This document shows, in pieces, positions 16,887 to 26,535 of a DNA stretch of 64,000 nt. Source of the DNA: CAVVFX01 sp963747535 (GTDB taxonomy: Bacteria > Acidobacteriota > Terriglobia > Bryobacterales > Bryobacteraceae); the NCBI GenBank assembly GCA_963747535.1, contig CAVVFX010000020.1, forward strand, positions 806,001-870,000, written 5' to 3'. The notes beneath the pieces are model-generated. The model did no database searches. It saw only the letters and a list, made by a program, of their open reading frames with translations, and had not been told where the DNA came from. Position 1 is the first letter of the stretch. Every line of letters begins with the position of its first letter. Position numbers and translations under genes: made by a program.

Positions 16887-17825
16887 CTATTTCCCCTTGG
16901 GGTCGAGATTCTGCATCAGGTCGTCGTGGGTCACCTGGGAGGGGACGCCGTTTGGCGGAACCTCGCCCTTGGCAACCCATACGAGCGCGTTCAGAATCAG
17001 TTTGCGGACATTGTCGTCTCCCAGATTCAGGTGGAAGTGGCCACCGGTATAGCCGACTCCGCGGCCGCCGCCGGGGCGCTCGTAGGCCCACATCATGCAT
17101 TGCGGCTGTCCCACTTTTCGCCGGACGTCCGGATTGCCCTCGTGCGGTCCGTCGGGGCGGGAGAGGCTGCTGGCGGGAGGAGTCGTGACCAGAATCGGGG
17201 TGATGCCCTTCTGGCCGTCGCGGAAGCGCATATTGTAGTACCACTCGTCCTTGATCTTGAAGGGTGCTACGCCGCGCGTGATGGGATGCCTGGGCAATGA
17301 AGTGAAGTCGGCGACGAATTCCGGATTGACGGAATAGTTCAATTCGAAGTACCCGCCGATCCAGTCGAGAAACTCCTGGTGAAGGGATTTGTCGGGTGGT
17401 TCAACCCCGTAGTGGTAGAACATCAGACCCGCGCCGCGGTCGGCCGCCGCCTGGATCTGCGCTCTATGATCATCCCTGGCGATGAGATGTTTCTCCCCGC
17501 CATCGCAGAAGACCCAGATGGCATCGGCATTGGCGATCAGGCTATCATCTGCCGGCCAGCCGCTCTTGCTGACCGTCGCATGGATTCCCGGCACCTGGTT
17601 CAGGAATCTCGCAAAGAGGATGGCGGCGGCATTCTGCTCGTGCGCCAAAGGAGTATGGCTGGGCGGACCGGCAATCAGGAGAATCTCACGTGTCGCGGCG
17701 GTAACGCAGCCGGCCAGGAGCCCAAGAGACACCAGAGACGCGAGAGCCAGTCTACCCGGAAGACCTCTCCAGAAACTGCGGCCAAACTTCGCTCGCGGCG
17801 GCAAAGGCGCGAGTTGCAGACACAT
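16887..17825 (-). CDS. ThuA-domain lipoprotein
   Basis: 312 aa from ATG 17825; an upstream in-frame start (17876) would overlap the preceding gene and is less likely. A lipoprotein signal with lipobox LLAGC is followed by a ThuA (trehalose-utilisation-like, glutamine-amidotransferase-like) fold: REILLIAGPPSHTPLAHEQN, ADAIWVFCDGGEKH, GLMFYHYGVE, and the closing GGRGVGYTGGHFHLNL. ThuA proteins occur next to Gfo/Idh enzymes in carbohydrate catabolism, as here, but their reaction is unclear. Probably anchored in the outer or inner membrane, facing the periplasm. Confidence 0.85.
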   Translation of the reverse strand: MCLQLAPLPPRAKFGRSFWRGLPGRLALASLVSLGLLAGCVTAATREILLIAGPPSHTPLAHEQNAAAILFARFLNQVPGIHATVSKSGWPADDSLIANADAIWVFCDGGEKHLIARDDHRAQIQAAADRGAGLMFYHYGVEPPDKSLHQEFLDWIGGYFELNYSVNPEFVADFTSLPRHPITRGVAPFKIKDEWYYNMRFRDGQKGITPILVTTPPASSLSRPDGPHEGNPDVRRKVGQPQCMMWAYERPGGGRGVGYTGGHFHLNLGDDNVRKLILNALVWVAKGEVPPNGVPSQVTHDDLMQNLDPKGK

Positions 17826-17854
17826 TAGACCGCGGCCTGCCCCGCGGTTAGCGG

Positions 17855-20848
17855 CTAAATGCTGAATGGTGTGCACGCTACAGATTTAATCACACTCGCG
17901 CGAGGGACACTCCGCATCAGGCGCGTTGGTAGTGCCGGCCTCCAACGTTCCACGAGCGGAGGCCTTCTGTTGCCGAGCCGGTTCAGTATGTCGGCAGCGA
18001 TCAGCAGAATCAGTAATTCTGTGATCACATGGAAAATGAACAGGTGGCGGGCGCTGTCTAGAGCGTCGGTCAGCGTCGCCATGGCGAATTCCATCACCCC
18101 GGCAGCGGACAGCGCTAGCGCCAACGGCATCACCAGCCGATCGGAGTTGTTCATTTTGCGCCTCCAGGCAGCGATGGCAGCCACCCATGGCGCCAGATAG
18201 AACAAGAGAACAGCATAGGGGAAGGCTCGTAGGGCCGCACTGCGAAGGTTGCTCCAGAAACTGAAGCGCGTAGCCATGGTACCCGGCGGAATTCCGTCCT
18301 GCTCACGGAAATTCGGCATCTCGGGAGGTCGCATCGCCGGCGCTGCAAGCTTGAGGTCGCTGTCCATCTCCAGAAGCGGCACGGAAGGGTGATGGAGGTA
18401 ATAGACGATGAGATCGGCGAAGGAGGTCCGGCGCAGAAAGTCCTCGGCCCAAAGCTCGGTATAAATCGGGGCTCCCGGCGTGTACGCGGTGGTGTTCATG
18501 TATTGCAGATCCTGTTCGCCGAGGCCTAGCTCCTTCAGCATCGCGAGAGGAGCCGCGGAATGGGGGCCCAGGCGCGCGAAGATGACGCTGTAGATAGCGA
18601 AGAGCGAGTAGCTCGACGGGGTGATCGCCAGCATGGTTGTCGCGCCGCCGGTCAGTAACAGCGCCACCGCGGCCCAGCGGACTCGCCGCCACAAGGTTGT
18701 GGAGCGGAAGGCGAAGACCGCCGCTACGATCGCAAAGATCACCCCCAGCAGCGCGTGCTGCGACTTCGAAAACACGAGTGCGAGTCCCGCGATCAGATAC
18801 CCGAGAGTGATCAGCCCCGATCCGCGATTGCGACTGAGGCATGCCGCAGTCGCGATAACCGTCATGGTGACCAGCAAAACAAAGGCTGAGGCATCCATGT
18901 AGGCGGAATTCAAGTAGCCGGTGTAGGCCACATCGCTGAAAATCAGAATGAAAAGCAGCGGTATGCAATAACGGACCGGTGCAGGGGCACGGAGGGTCAG
19001 GCGCAGCAGGATTCCGAACCCCAGCAGCAGAATAGCCAAGTGCATAGCCGCGAGAAATCGAAGATCGAAGCGTCTTTCCCCCAGGAAGAGCGCGGACAGA
19101 TGGCGAGCGGCACCTGCGAGTGGCCTTTCGAGAGTCGGGATGCCGAGATCAAACTGGCACCGGGGTTCCACGATATAGTCCGTAACGAGGGACTTATTGT
19201 TCTGCGGCTGGTGATCCGAGCATATCGACCAGGGACCGAGCACTTTCAGAAAATCCCCGTTATTGGCCAGACCGGTGACGGGAGGAAGGAAGAGCTGATA
19301 TCCGACCAGGCCAAAAAACGTCACAAAGCAGAGGATCTCCCAAGCTGCCTTCGGGCGATGCGCAGACCACCTAAAACGATGGCCTGCTGCAGGTGGGGAC
19401 ACTTCTTTCGCGTCTTCCGACTCTGACGTCTCAGCGCGGTGCGTCCGGCGCCACCGGTCCACCAGATGAAGCAAAGCCGCGGCGATCATCAGGATCAGCA
19501 GTTCGGTGATCACCTGGAATAAGAACATGTGGCGTGAAGTGTCGAGGGCGTCGGTCAGCGACGACATAGCAAACTCCATCACGCCGGCGGCGGATAGCGC
19601 CAACGCCAGGGGCAGGAGAGGCGATCGCATTTGGGGCCGTTTCCACGCGGCCAGCCAGACCACCCAGGGCGCCAGGTAGATCAGCAGCATCTGGTAAGGA
19701 AACACCTCCATCGATTCGCTGCGAATCGTACTCCACAGGCTGAAACGGCTGGCCATGGCACGAGGTGGAAAGCCGTCCTTCTCGCGATAATTGGCCATGT
19801 CCTGGGGCCGCAGGACCGGCGCGGCGTGAATCAGGTCACGATTCATCTCGCTGAACGCGACATCCGGATTGCGCACGTAGAACCACATCAACTTGCCAAA
19901 GGAGGTACGCCGCAGGAAATCCGCCGACCATGCTTCGTTGTAGACTGGCGCGTTCGGAACGTACGCGTGAGTACTCAAATACTTGAGGTCGTCATCGCCC
20001 AATCCGACTTCCTTCAGGACATCCCACGGCGCGTCGCTGTGGGGCGCGAGACGTCCGAAAATCACGTTGTAGAGGGCGAAGAGCCGGTAATGGGGAGGAG
20101 TCAGCGACAGCATCGTCGCAGTCGATCCAGCCAGCAGCGCGGCGATGACAGCCCACTCGATGCGGATGGCGCGTCTCGCCGGGCGGAAAGCCAGAACCAA
20201 TGCGAGCGCCGCGAATATCAGTCCGAGAATGGCGTGCTGAGACTTGGTGAACACCAGCGCCACGCCGCAAACGGCATATCCCGCGGAGATCCACCGCGAA
20301 CCATGATTGAGGGATGCGGCCGCAGCGAACGCCGCAGTGGCGAGCAGCAACACAAATGACGGAGCATCCAGATAGACCGAGTTGAGATAGCAGGTATAGG
20401 CGACATCGCTGAAGATCGCAATGAACAAAATTGGAACGCCGTAACGCACGGCCGTCCCGGCGCGGCGCGTGACCGAGAGCAGAACACCGAAAGCCAGAAC
20501 CAGAACAGCCAGGTGCAAGGCGGCGAGTGCCCGGAGATCAAAATTCTTCTCTCCGGTGAAGGGTGCGGAAAGGTACGTGGCGGCGATCGTCAAAGGCACT
20601 TCGGTAGACACGAGGCCGACGTCGTAAGTGCATTGTACCGGGTCGACGAAATAGTCCGTGACCAGATACACGTTGTCCTGCTTCTCGCGATCCACCGGGC
20701 AGATAGAGAGTTTGCCGAGGACATACACGAAGTCGGAATTATTGGCCAGGCCAGTTACCGGCGGCAGAAAAATCTGGTAGGAGACCAGGATCAAAAATAC
20801 CAGGAGGCAGAACAATTCCCACCCCGATCCACGCCACGACTTTAACAT
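17855..20848 (-). CDS. Tandem-fused integral membrane protein (two copies of one module)
   Basis: 997 aa from ATG 20848; a TTG at 20908 would extend it into the preceding gene. It consists of two homologous modules of about 480 aa joined by a charged linker. Each module opens with a membrane segment followed by FLPPVTGLANNxDF (x = S or G), then FSDVAYTxYLNSxYxDA, a stretch around FxKSQHAxLGxIFA, ...NFREQDGxPPxxMATRFS-type text and a closing LALALSAAGVMEFAMxxLTDALDxxRHxF. Each module has about ten predicted membrane segments. The same module occurs singly in the neighbouring upstream gene. An acidic residue in the first external loop (NNSDF/NNGDF) and the multi-TM layout recall GT-C glycosyltransferases, but I do not recognise the family and this is only a guess. 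Confidence 0.75.
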   Translation of the reverse strand: MLKSWRGSGWELFCLLVFLILVSYQIFLPPVTGLANNSDFVYVLGKLSICPVDREKQDNVYLVTDYFVDPVQCTYDVGLVSTEVPLTIAATYLSAPFTGEKNFDLRALAALHLAVLVLAFGVLLSVTRRAGTAVRYGVPILFIAIFSDVAYTCYLNSVYLDAPSFVLLLATAAFAAAASLNHGSRWISAGYAVCGVALVFTKSQHAILGLIFAALALVLAFRPARRAIRIEWAVIAALLAGSTATMLSLTPPHYRLFALYNVIFGRLAPHSDAPWDVLKEVGLGDDDLKYLSTHAYVPNAPVYNEAWSADFLRRTSFGKLMWFYVRNPDVAFSEMNRDLIHAAPVLRPQDMANYREKDGFPPRAMASRFSLWSTIRSESMEVFPYQMLLIYLAPWVVWLAAWKRPQMRSPLLPLALALSAAGVMEFAMSSLTDALDTSRHMFLFQVITELLILMIAAALLHLVDRWRRTHRAETSESEDAKEVSPPAAGHRFRWSAHRPKAAWEILCFVTFFGLVGYQLFLPPVTGLANNGDFLKVLGPWSICSDHQPQNNKSLVTDYIVEPRCQFDLGIPTLERPLAGAARHLSALFLGERRFDLRFLAAMHLAILLLGFGILLRLTLRAPAPVRYCIPLLFILIFSDVAYTGYLNSAYMDASAFVLLVTMTVIATAACLSRNRGSGLITLGYLIAGLALVFSKSQHALLGVIFAIVAAVFAFRSTTLWRRVRWAAVALLLTGGATTMLAITPSSYSLFAIYSVIFARLGPHSAAPLAMLKELGLGEQDLQYMNTTAYTPGAPIYTELWAEDFLRRTSFADLIVYYLHHPSVPLLEMDSDLKLAAPAMRPPEMPNFREQDGIPPGTMATRFSFWSNLRSAALRAFPYAVLLFYLAPWVAAIAAWRRKMNNSDRLVMPLALALSAAGVMEFAMATLTDALDSARHLFIFHVITELLILLIAADILNRLGNRRPPLVERWRPALPTRLMRSVPRASVIKSVACTPFSI

Positions 20849-20904
20849 CTCAGAGGCTATAGTAACGCACACGCCTTGCCAGGGCGGTCCGCCTGGACCT
20901 GGCG

Positions 20905-22293
20905 TCAAGGGATGTCCATATGGCTTCGCCGATTAATCAGACTTATAGCCCAGCCGGCTATCAGGAGGATGAGGGTTTCACTAATGACCTGGAAGAGGAA
21001 CAGATGGCGATTGGTATCGATAGCGTCGGCCAAAGCGCAGATGAGGAACTCGCAGACGCCGGCGATCATGAGCGTTACGGCTAAAGGAAGCAGCCCTCCG
21101 CCGGACGGCACACGCCGGAACCTGAAGAACGCGGCAGCGAGCAGGGGCAGCGCGTAAAGCGCCAGCAGGTGATGAGGATAATTCCAGTTCATCCAGCTTT
21201 GGAGGGTACTCCAGGCACTGAACCTCGTCGCGGCCGTATGCGGGGGAAAGCCGTCGGACTGCCGGTAATTGGCCATGTAGACTGGGCGTATGGAGTAGGT
21301 GCTGTCCCGCAAATCGCGTTCGATCTCGCGGAGCGCAATCGTCGGATGTCGGAGGTAGAGCAAGGCCACGCGGCTAAACGATACGCGCGAAACGAAGGTA
21401 CGCGACCAGTCGGGATCGGGTAATGGCGAACCCGTGTAAAAGGCATCGGTCCCAATCCATTTCCCATAGTCTGCCTCGAGGCCGAGTTTGGCGAGGACCG
21501 TGCGGTCACCGGGGGCGAGGCGGAAGAAGATCAGGTTATAGAGAGAAATGTTTCGGTATTCAGACGGTGTCAACTGCGGCATCAGCGCGGTGGAGATCAG
21601 AAGTGCAGCCGCGGTCACGGACCAGATTGCGCGCTGGATGGTATCGCGATTAGCCCAGGCGTAGAAGACCGCGAGTCCGGCGAACGGGATACCCAGAACC
21701 GCGTGCGGGGCCTTGGAAAAAATCAGCAAAATTCCGGTGATCGCGTAGGCCGGCGCAACCCAGCGGGCCGGCCCCAAACTGGCCTGTGCGGCAATGCTCA
21801 CCAGGAGCAGGAACAACACCCAGGACGCATTGTCCATGTACGCGGAGTTGAGGTAGGCGACATACGCGACGTCGGTGAACATCAGGATCGCGAGTAGAGG
21901 AAGAAAGTACCGGACCAAGGGACGCTGGCGGCGGGTTACGCGCAAAAAAAGGGCCATGGCGGCGGCCAGAATCGCGAGATGCACCGCGGCGGACGCCCGC
22001 AGATCGAAATGATAACGACCCGTAAAGGGACGGCTGAGGAAGCGTGCCACACGTACCAGCAGGATCTCAGTCGAAGTGAAGCCGCTCGGCCAGGCACATT
22101 TCGGTCCCGCATCATAGCCGCTGACGAAGTAGGTGTTCAGGTTTTCGCGGGGAGCCTGGCAGACGTGAGCCGGGCCCAGGACTTTCGCAAAATCGTTGTT
22201 ATCCGAAAGTCCTGTAATCGGGCGGACAAAGAGCTGCCAGCCGATCAGGCCAAGAAACACCGCCAGACAAAAGCCTTCCCACGGGCGTAACAC
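20905..22293 (-). CDS. Integral membrane protein, single-module paralogue of the next gene
   Basis: 462 aa from a GTG at 22293. It carries the same module as both halves of the downstream gene: FVRPITGLSDNNDFAKVLGP, FTDVAYVAYLNSAYMDNAS, IFSKAPHAVLGIPFAG, YRQSDGFPPHTAATRFSAW and ADAIDTNRHLFLFQVI. About ten membrane segments. The start codon lies inside a dispersed palindromic repeat (22286-22306), so the true start could be slightly different. Same strand and closely spaced with its paralogue, so this is a tandem array of three modules in two genes. Confidence 0.75.
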   Translation of the reverse strand: MLRPWEGFCLAVFLGLIGWQLFVRPITGLSDNNDFAKVLGPAHVCQAPRENLNTYFVSGYDAGPKCAWPSGFTSTEILLVRVARFLSRPFTGRYHFDLRASAAVHLAILAAAMALFLRVTRRQRPLVRYFLPLLAILMFTDVAYVAYLNSAYMDNASWVLFLLLVSIAAQASLGPARWVAPAYAITGILLIFSKAPHAVLGIPFAGLAVFYAWANRDTIQRAIWSVTAAALLISTALMPQLTPSEYRNISLYNLIFFRLAPGDRTVLAKLGLEADYGKWIGTDAFYTGSPLPDPDWSRTFVSRVSFSRVALLYLRHPTIALREIERDLRDSTYSIRPVYMANYRQSDGFPPHTAATRFSAWSTLQSWMNWNYPHHLLALYALPLLAAAFFRFRRVPSGGGLLPLAVTLMIAGVCEFLICALADAIDTNRHLFLFQVISETLILLIAGWAISLINRRSHMDIP

Positions 22294-22306
22294 AGGCTTC
22301 AGCCTG
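22286..22306. repeat. CAGGCT-type palindromic repeat
   Basis: CGTAACACAGGCTTCAGCCTG, palindromic around CAGGCTTCAGCCTG. It separates the YVTN gene stop from the membrane protein and contains that protein's GTG start. Confidence 0.6.
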
Positions 22307-22311
22307 CGCCT

Positions 22312-25224
22312 TTACTGAGAGCCCATATTGGCGGACCGGATCGACGAACCGGCCGCGTCTTGCACCGTGACCATTACCGGGGTACTGGCCTGCGCGTTAT
22401 CGAGCGAGTGGACCACCACGATGTTCGTGCCGGAGACGATGTTGGTCGGAACCTGGGCGACGATCTGATTCGCCGAAGTCTTCAGCAACTGCAGCGGCAC
22501 GTCGTTAAATGTGACACAGGAGCCGCCAAGTACCGTCGGAGGGGGCGTGGTCGTTGCTGAACCGGTAGACGCCAGAGCGCTTCCGTTGATATTGACAAAA
22601 GTTCCGGGTTTGATGTTCTGAGTGCCGTCGTTCGAATTGACGATACCCATGGTCCCGGTCATGACTGCGGGCGTCGGTACGCCGTTGGGGGTCAGCGGAA
22701 TGACCGTCAGTCCGGAAATAGTGAGCACGTAAGCCACGTAGTTCGCATCGACCACCATCTGGCGCGGCGAAACGTTATAGCGCGTCGTGCCCAGCAAGGT
22801 AAAGCGTGGATTCTCGGCGGCTACTGCCAGTTGCTGGACCGCTCCAGTCTGGAAGTTCACCAGGTCGATCAATGGGCGCGGATCGTCAGCGGGCGTCGTC
22901 GTGATCGTCGACTTGACCGGAGTGGACATCCGCACATAAGTGCTGGTGGTTAGGGGGTACGTCGCTACCGTGTTGCGTGCGGTACCAACGTCGTAGAGTT
23001 CCGTGAGCGAATTATTGTAAACGAACCGGCCGATGGTGAAGTAGGAGCCGTCTGGAGCCACTCCCAGAGGAGTGTAAAAGCCCGTAATCGGCGTGGCGAT
23101 CAGGCCTGTTACCTTGACGACATATTGATCGTTCAAGGCGCTATAAACATAGCCGCTGCCGGTCCCGTCGAAAGTCAGGATGGTGCTGGCGTCCGCCGAA
23201 CCCATCATCATCTGCCAGGGTGCGGGGAGCGTGTTGACCGTGCCGGTGAGTGTCACGGTATCCGGCGCCCGGACCGTAGCGGTATTGCCGAAGACTTCCC
23301 ATTGCGAGGCGGCGCCCGCAGTGCCGGCCGCCAGGAGGAATTGCAGTCCGGAGAGACCGTAAGCGAGGGCGCGGGGATTCGATACCGTCGCGGTCGTCCC
23401 GCCGCCCGTTCGCGGAATTGCGGGGAAGGCGACCCTGCCAACCACTGCCATCTGGGTGAGATCCACAATGCTGATCGATTCACCCCCCGTGTTGCCGACA
23501 TAAAGCGTATTGCTGTCCGAGCTCAGGGCCATCTGGTGCGGCATCTGGCCGACCGGGATCGGGTTGAGGAAAACGCGATTGACCGTGTCGAACACCTCGA
23601 TCCGGTTGTAGCCGGAATTGGTGATGTAGACCAGATTGCGCGTGCTATCGAGCACGATATCCCAGAGTCCTTCGTTGCCGCCGGTAGTCCCGGTCAGAGG
23701 TGCGGTGGAGTTCGCGTTCGGCATCTGGGGAACGGGATAGACTACGCCACGCTGGTCCGACTGCCGGTAGTTCATGTAGACCCGAATGTTGGCTGGAATG
23801 TTGATCGCGTTCGACGAGTACAGCGTGACGTCGATCGGGTTGCCGGAAACAGATGTACCGCCCCCGGTAATCAAATTGGTACCGGGTTGGCGGGTCTCAC
23901 CGGCGCGCCCGGGTTCGTACTGGAAGGTGATGGTTGCGGGTGCGACGCCGGTGTTCACCTGGTAGGTCAGGGCGGACGTGGTCGGAATATTGACACCGAA
24001 AGTGAGCGTGCCTTGCCCTCCGTTCAGAACCTGGAGCTGGCCCGTCACCAGGCCTGGATTGCAGGGGTCCTGTGCCATGAAGACCACCGTGCTCGAAAGC
24101 TGCAGAATGGGGTTGTTGTACAAGGTGGAAAGGGGCAGGTAAGTCACACCGGACTGGGAAAGGCTCCAGGCCTTGGTTCCGTCGGAGGTCATGACCATCC
24201 GGGCCAGAATATTCTCCGGGAGCCGGATGCCGAGCTGAATCCCCAGACTGTTGGAATCGTTGACAAACAGAGTGGAAGACTGCGGCGGGGGCGTCGGAGT
24301 CCCGGCCACCGCGTTGTTGAAAGCACTATAAACCTTGGTGCCATCGGGAGTAAAGATGCTGCCGCCCAGATTGGTCTGGACACTAAAAGGAGTAGCAATG
24401 GTCCAGGGCGCGTTGGCATTGTTGGCCTGCGCGATGACTCCCAGGGTAGCCGTATCGTAGAGGGTGAAACCTGCCATGAACCGCGAACCATCAGGCGATA
24501 CGGAGAGCACCGTGGATTGGCCGGTAACGCTCCGGGAATTAATAATGGTGCCCGAGGCAACCTCAAAGACAAAGAGATAAGTCGTGGTCGTGGTGGGAGT
24601 CGTGAGGCCGATGATGAACTGACCGTCCGGTGTGGTGATCAGCTTGCTATTCCAGGCGAGGGTCGGGCGCGTAACACTGGTGGTGCCGATTTGAGTTGGC
24701 GTCGACGCCGTCGGCGGGGTTTGAACGGTGAGCAATTCCTGTCCGGCCGCCTGCGTCTTGTCGAGAATGAGGAGACTGGTAGCGGTGGTCAGCGTGGAAA
24801 CCAGCGCGCGTCCGTCGCCACCGACTGCGACGCCCTGCGGCTTGGCCGGCATCGCAACCGTTTGGGTAACGGCACTTTGATTGAGGTCGATGATGCTGAC
24901 TGTCGATACACCGGAATTGGTAACGTAGAGCGTCGAGTTATCCGGGGACTTCGCGGCGGCCAGGGGGGTGGTTCCCACCGGGATGGAGCGAACCAGTTTC
25001 TGGGTGCTGGTGCTGACCACGTCAATCCGGTTGGAGTTCGTGTTCACCAGGTAAAGAAACCCGCGGGACTCGTCCAGGACCATATCGGACGGCGAATATC
25101 CCAGATTGATGATCTGACCGAAGGTTGCGGCCTGTTGGGTGGTTTGGGAATGGAGGCTCGTGGTGAGGCTGCCTAAGACGAGCGTAAACCCAATAAAACT
25201 ATACAGATGTCGAATGATTTTCAC
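22312..25224 (-). CDS. Secreted YVTN beta-propeller protein with Solibacter-type C-terminal domain
   Basis: 970 aa from a GTG at 25224, where a GAGGGG box lies about ten bases upstream and a clean signal peptide begins (VKIIRHLYSFIGFTLVLGSL, cleavage near LHSQT). The frame is open further upstream but has no signal peptide. Two propeller blocks with YVTN-type repeats follow: NSTLYVTNSGVSTVSIIDL in the first half and NLVYITNSGYNRIEVFD plus NTLYVGNTGGESISIVDL in the second, separated by a beta-sandwich insert. The C-terminal 90 residues (KPGTFVNINGSALAS, VTFNDVPLQLLKTSANQIVA, PVMVTVQ) match the domain first described from Solibacter proteins (TIGR03437). Likely a secreted surface protein; ligand unknown. 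Confidence 0.8.
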   Translation of the reverse strand: MKIIRHLYSFIGFTLVLGSLTTSLHSQTTQQAATFGQIINLGYSPSDMVLDESRGFLYLVNTNSNRIDVVSTSTQKLVRSIPVGTTPLAAAKSPDNSTLYVTNSGVSTVSIIDLNQSAVTQTVAMPAKPQGVAVGGDGRALVSTLTTATSLLILDKTQAAGQELLTVQTPPTASTPTQIGTTSVTRPTLAWNSKLITTPDGQFIIGLTTPTTTTTYLFVFEVASGTIINSRSVTGQSTVLSVSPDGSRFMAGFTLYDTATLGVIAQANNANAPWTIATPFSVQTNLGGSIFTPDGTKVYSAFNNAVAGTPTPPPQSSTLFVNDSNSLGIQLGIRLPENILARMVMTSDGTKAWSLSQSGVTYLPLSTLYNNPILQLSSTVVFMAQDPCNPGLVTGQLQVLNGGQGTLTFGVNIPTTSALTYQVNTGVAPATITFQYEPGRAGETRQPGTNLITGGGTSVSGNPIDVTLYSSNAINIPANIRVYMNYRQSDQRGVVYPVPQMPNANSTAPLTGTTGGNEGLWDIVLDSTRNLVYITNSGYNRIEVFDTVNRVFLNPIPVGQMPHQMALSSDSNTLYVGNTGGESISIVDLTQMAVVGRVAFPAIPRTGGGTTATVSNPRALAYGLSGLQFLLAAGTAGAASQWEVFGNTATVRAPDTVTLTGTVNTLPAPWQMMMGSADASTILTFDGTGSGYVYSALNDQYVVKVTGLIATPITGFYTPLGVAPDGSYFTIGRFVYNNSLTELYDVGTARNTVATYPLTTSTYVRMSTPVKSTITTTPADDPRPLIDLVNFQTGAVQQLAVAAENPRFTLLGTTRYNVSPRQMVVDANYVAYVLTISGLTVIPLTPNGVPTPAVMTGTMGIVNSNDGTQNIKPGTFVNINGSALASTGSATTTPPPTVLGGSCVTFNDVPLQLLKTSANQIVAQVPTNIVSGTNIVVVHSLDNAQASTPVMVTVQDAAGSSIRSANMGSQ

Positions 25225-25370
25225 GGAAAAATATCCCCTCGGGACGCGGCGCGTTACGGAATCATAATTATAACCCTGGTCATCTGGAAGAGTTGCCAAC
25301 CGTAATACCGGCCGACCCGCAGAAGGCGGCTCTCGCACCACGTGGTGAGAAAAATTCGCCGGGAGCGGTA

Positions 25371-25404
25371 GTGGCAGACCACGAAAAACGATGGTCTGCC
25401 CCAC
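25371..25404. repeat. CAGACCA/TGGTCTG hairpin repeat, copy 1
   Basis: GTGGCAGACCA and TGGTCTGCC(C)CAC enclose a CGAAAAACGA loop. A second copy with the same loop style is at 45426-45455. It lies in the 241-bp spacer upstream of the YVTN gene, where I see no other gene. Confidence 0.75.
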
Positions 25405-25465
25405 GGTTGTGCCGACCTGCCCCACCTTGGGCTTTTGAAGTGGCTGGCATGCGATTTTCGATTGG

Positions 25466-26050
25466 CTAGGCGGCCTTTTTGGGCGGCTCGCCGGGTGATT
25501 TCCAGGGCTGAATGAAGTCGAGGGGCTGAATGTTCGGGTCGATCGAGCTACAAGTGGGCTGGACGTCGTCGATTTTGGGCGTTTTTACCGGCCTGAGGGG
25601 CGGCAACGGGGGCATTTGCGGAACAAACCCAATTTCTTGCCGGCGTTCCTTTTGCAGCTTGCGGAGGTCGTGCAGGTTGCGGTTAAAGGCCCGGTCGGCG
25701 GTGTTGTAGTAGCGGAGCATGAGCGCGACCTGTTTGGAGTCGTCGTGGGTGTCGTTGAGGTCGAGGCGTTCGGTCAGGAGGATGTTGGCGCGCCAACTGC
25801 TGATAAAAGCCTGGGCCATTTTGTAGACGAGAATGGCTTCGGTGGTGCCTTGGGGCTGGTGCTCTTTGTTGAGGTCGTCCAGCAGTTCCTCGAACTGGTC
25901 GCGATCCTCGTCGGACATCGCGGCGAAGGTGATACAGAGGCCATGACGCGCGGCATTCCTTCTGACGCGGGCTTTTCCCGCGTCCGTGCGGGGGCCCGTG
26001 GACTTCTGCGCATTCATGCGGTTGGCTTCGATTTGAGCCTCGGTGGCCAT
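25466..26050 (-). CDS. Hypothetical protein of an acidobacterial multi-copy family
   Basis: 194 aa. Its N-terminus, QIEANRMNAQKSTGPRTDAG followed by RNAARHGL, is a signature I recognise from many hypothetical proteins in Acidobacteria that often sit near repeats. The middle is a charged helical region (EDRDQFEELLDDLNKEHQP) and the C-terminus is proline-rich. No enzyme motif, signal peptide or membrane segment. AGGGAGAG lies about ten bases before the ATG. A role in DNA or mobile-element biology has been imagined for such proteins but is not established. Confidence 0.7.
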   Translation of the reverse strand: MATEAQIEANRMNAQKSTGPRTDAGKARVRRNAARHGLCITFAAMSDEDRDQFEELLDDLNKEHQPQGTTEAILVYKMAQAFISSWRANILLTERLDLNDTHDDSKQVALMLRYYNTADRAFNRNLHDLRKLQKERRQEIGFVPQMPPLPPLRPVKTPKIDDVQPTCSSIDPNIQPLDFIQPWKSPGEPPKKAA

Positions 26051-26535
26051 ATGGATACAACTCTCCCTGGCGGTCCCGTGGGGCCGCGATGATTTCCCTG
26101 CTTGGTTTGGCGGGGTGTGCCGGGCGGCGAGTACAGCGGTCCCCGGCTGATTTGGTTATAGCAGAGAGGAGGGCGAAAACGTTCTCCGAGATTGGTAAGT
26201 GATTCGGGTGGAAGGAAGTATAGGTTTGACTGAAGGGTGACGGAGGGAGGAGTCAGGCTGGCGGCGGCCGGGATTGAATCGTCCGTGACCCTGCGGGCTG
26301 GCGCCATGCGAGTTTAATTGCTGCGATTTTTTGACTGAGGGCCACGAACCAGAGCGTCGAAACCGTGCAGCAGAGGTCAATTGCCAAGATCCAGTCGTGC
26401 GCCGACCGTTTGCTCGTGCGGCGGTGTCTTGCGACAGGAATCCCGCATCCTCAGCAGGGCCGTCGAGTTCCTTGTATGGTGCCCACGGATAGTCGGGAGC
26501 GCAGGTGCCCGGGGGCCGTATTGTAGACTCGAATC
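26051..26535. other. Non-coding spacer holding the left copy of an imperfect direct repeat
   Basis: No credible gene. Positions 26251-26458 match 27015-27305 with insertions and deletions: both contain GGATTGAATCGT, GGCTGGCGCC, GACTGAGGGCCACGAACCAG and CAAGATCCAGTCG followed by TGCTCGTGCGGCG. Confidence 0.6.
26251..26458. repeat. Imperfect direct repeat, left copy (flanks hicBA)
   Basis: Shares ordered blocks with 27015-27305. The left copy lacks two segments present in the right copy: one around the GGAGACACCCGGGTGG stretch and one around the GGCGGTCGAGCAGAGGCG stretch. Confidence 0.75.

Noticed and set aside
23125..25176. 683-codon plus-strand frame opposite the YVTN propeller gene
   Set aside because: Shadow of the propeller codons (Gly/Arg/Asp-rich, no motif, no signal peptide), while the minus frame has repeated YVTN blocks.
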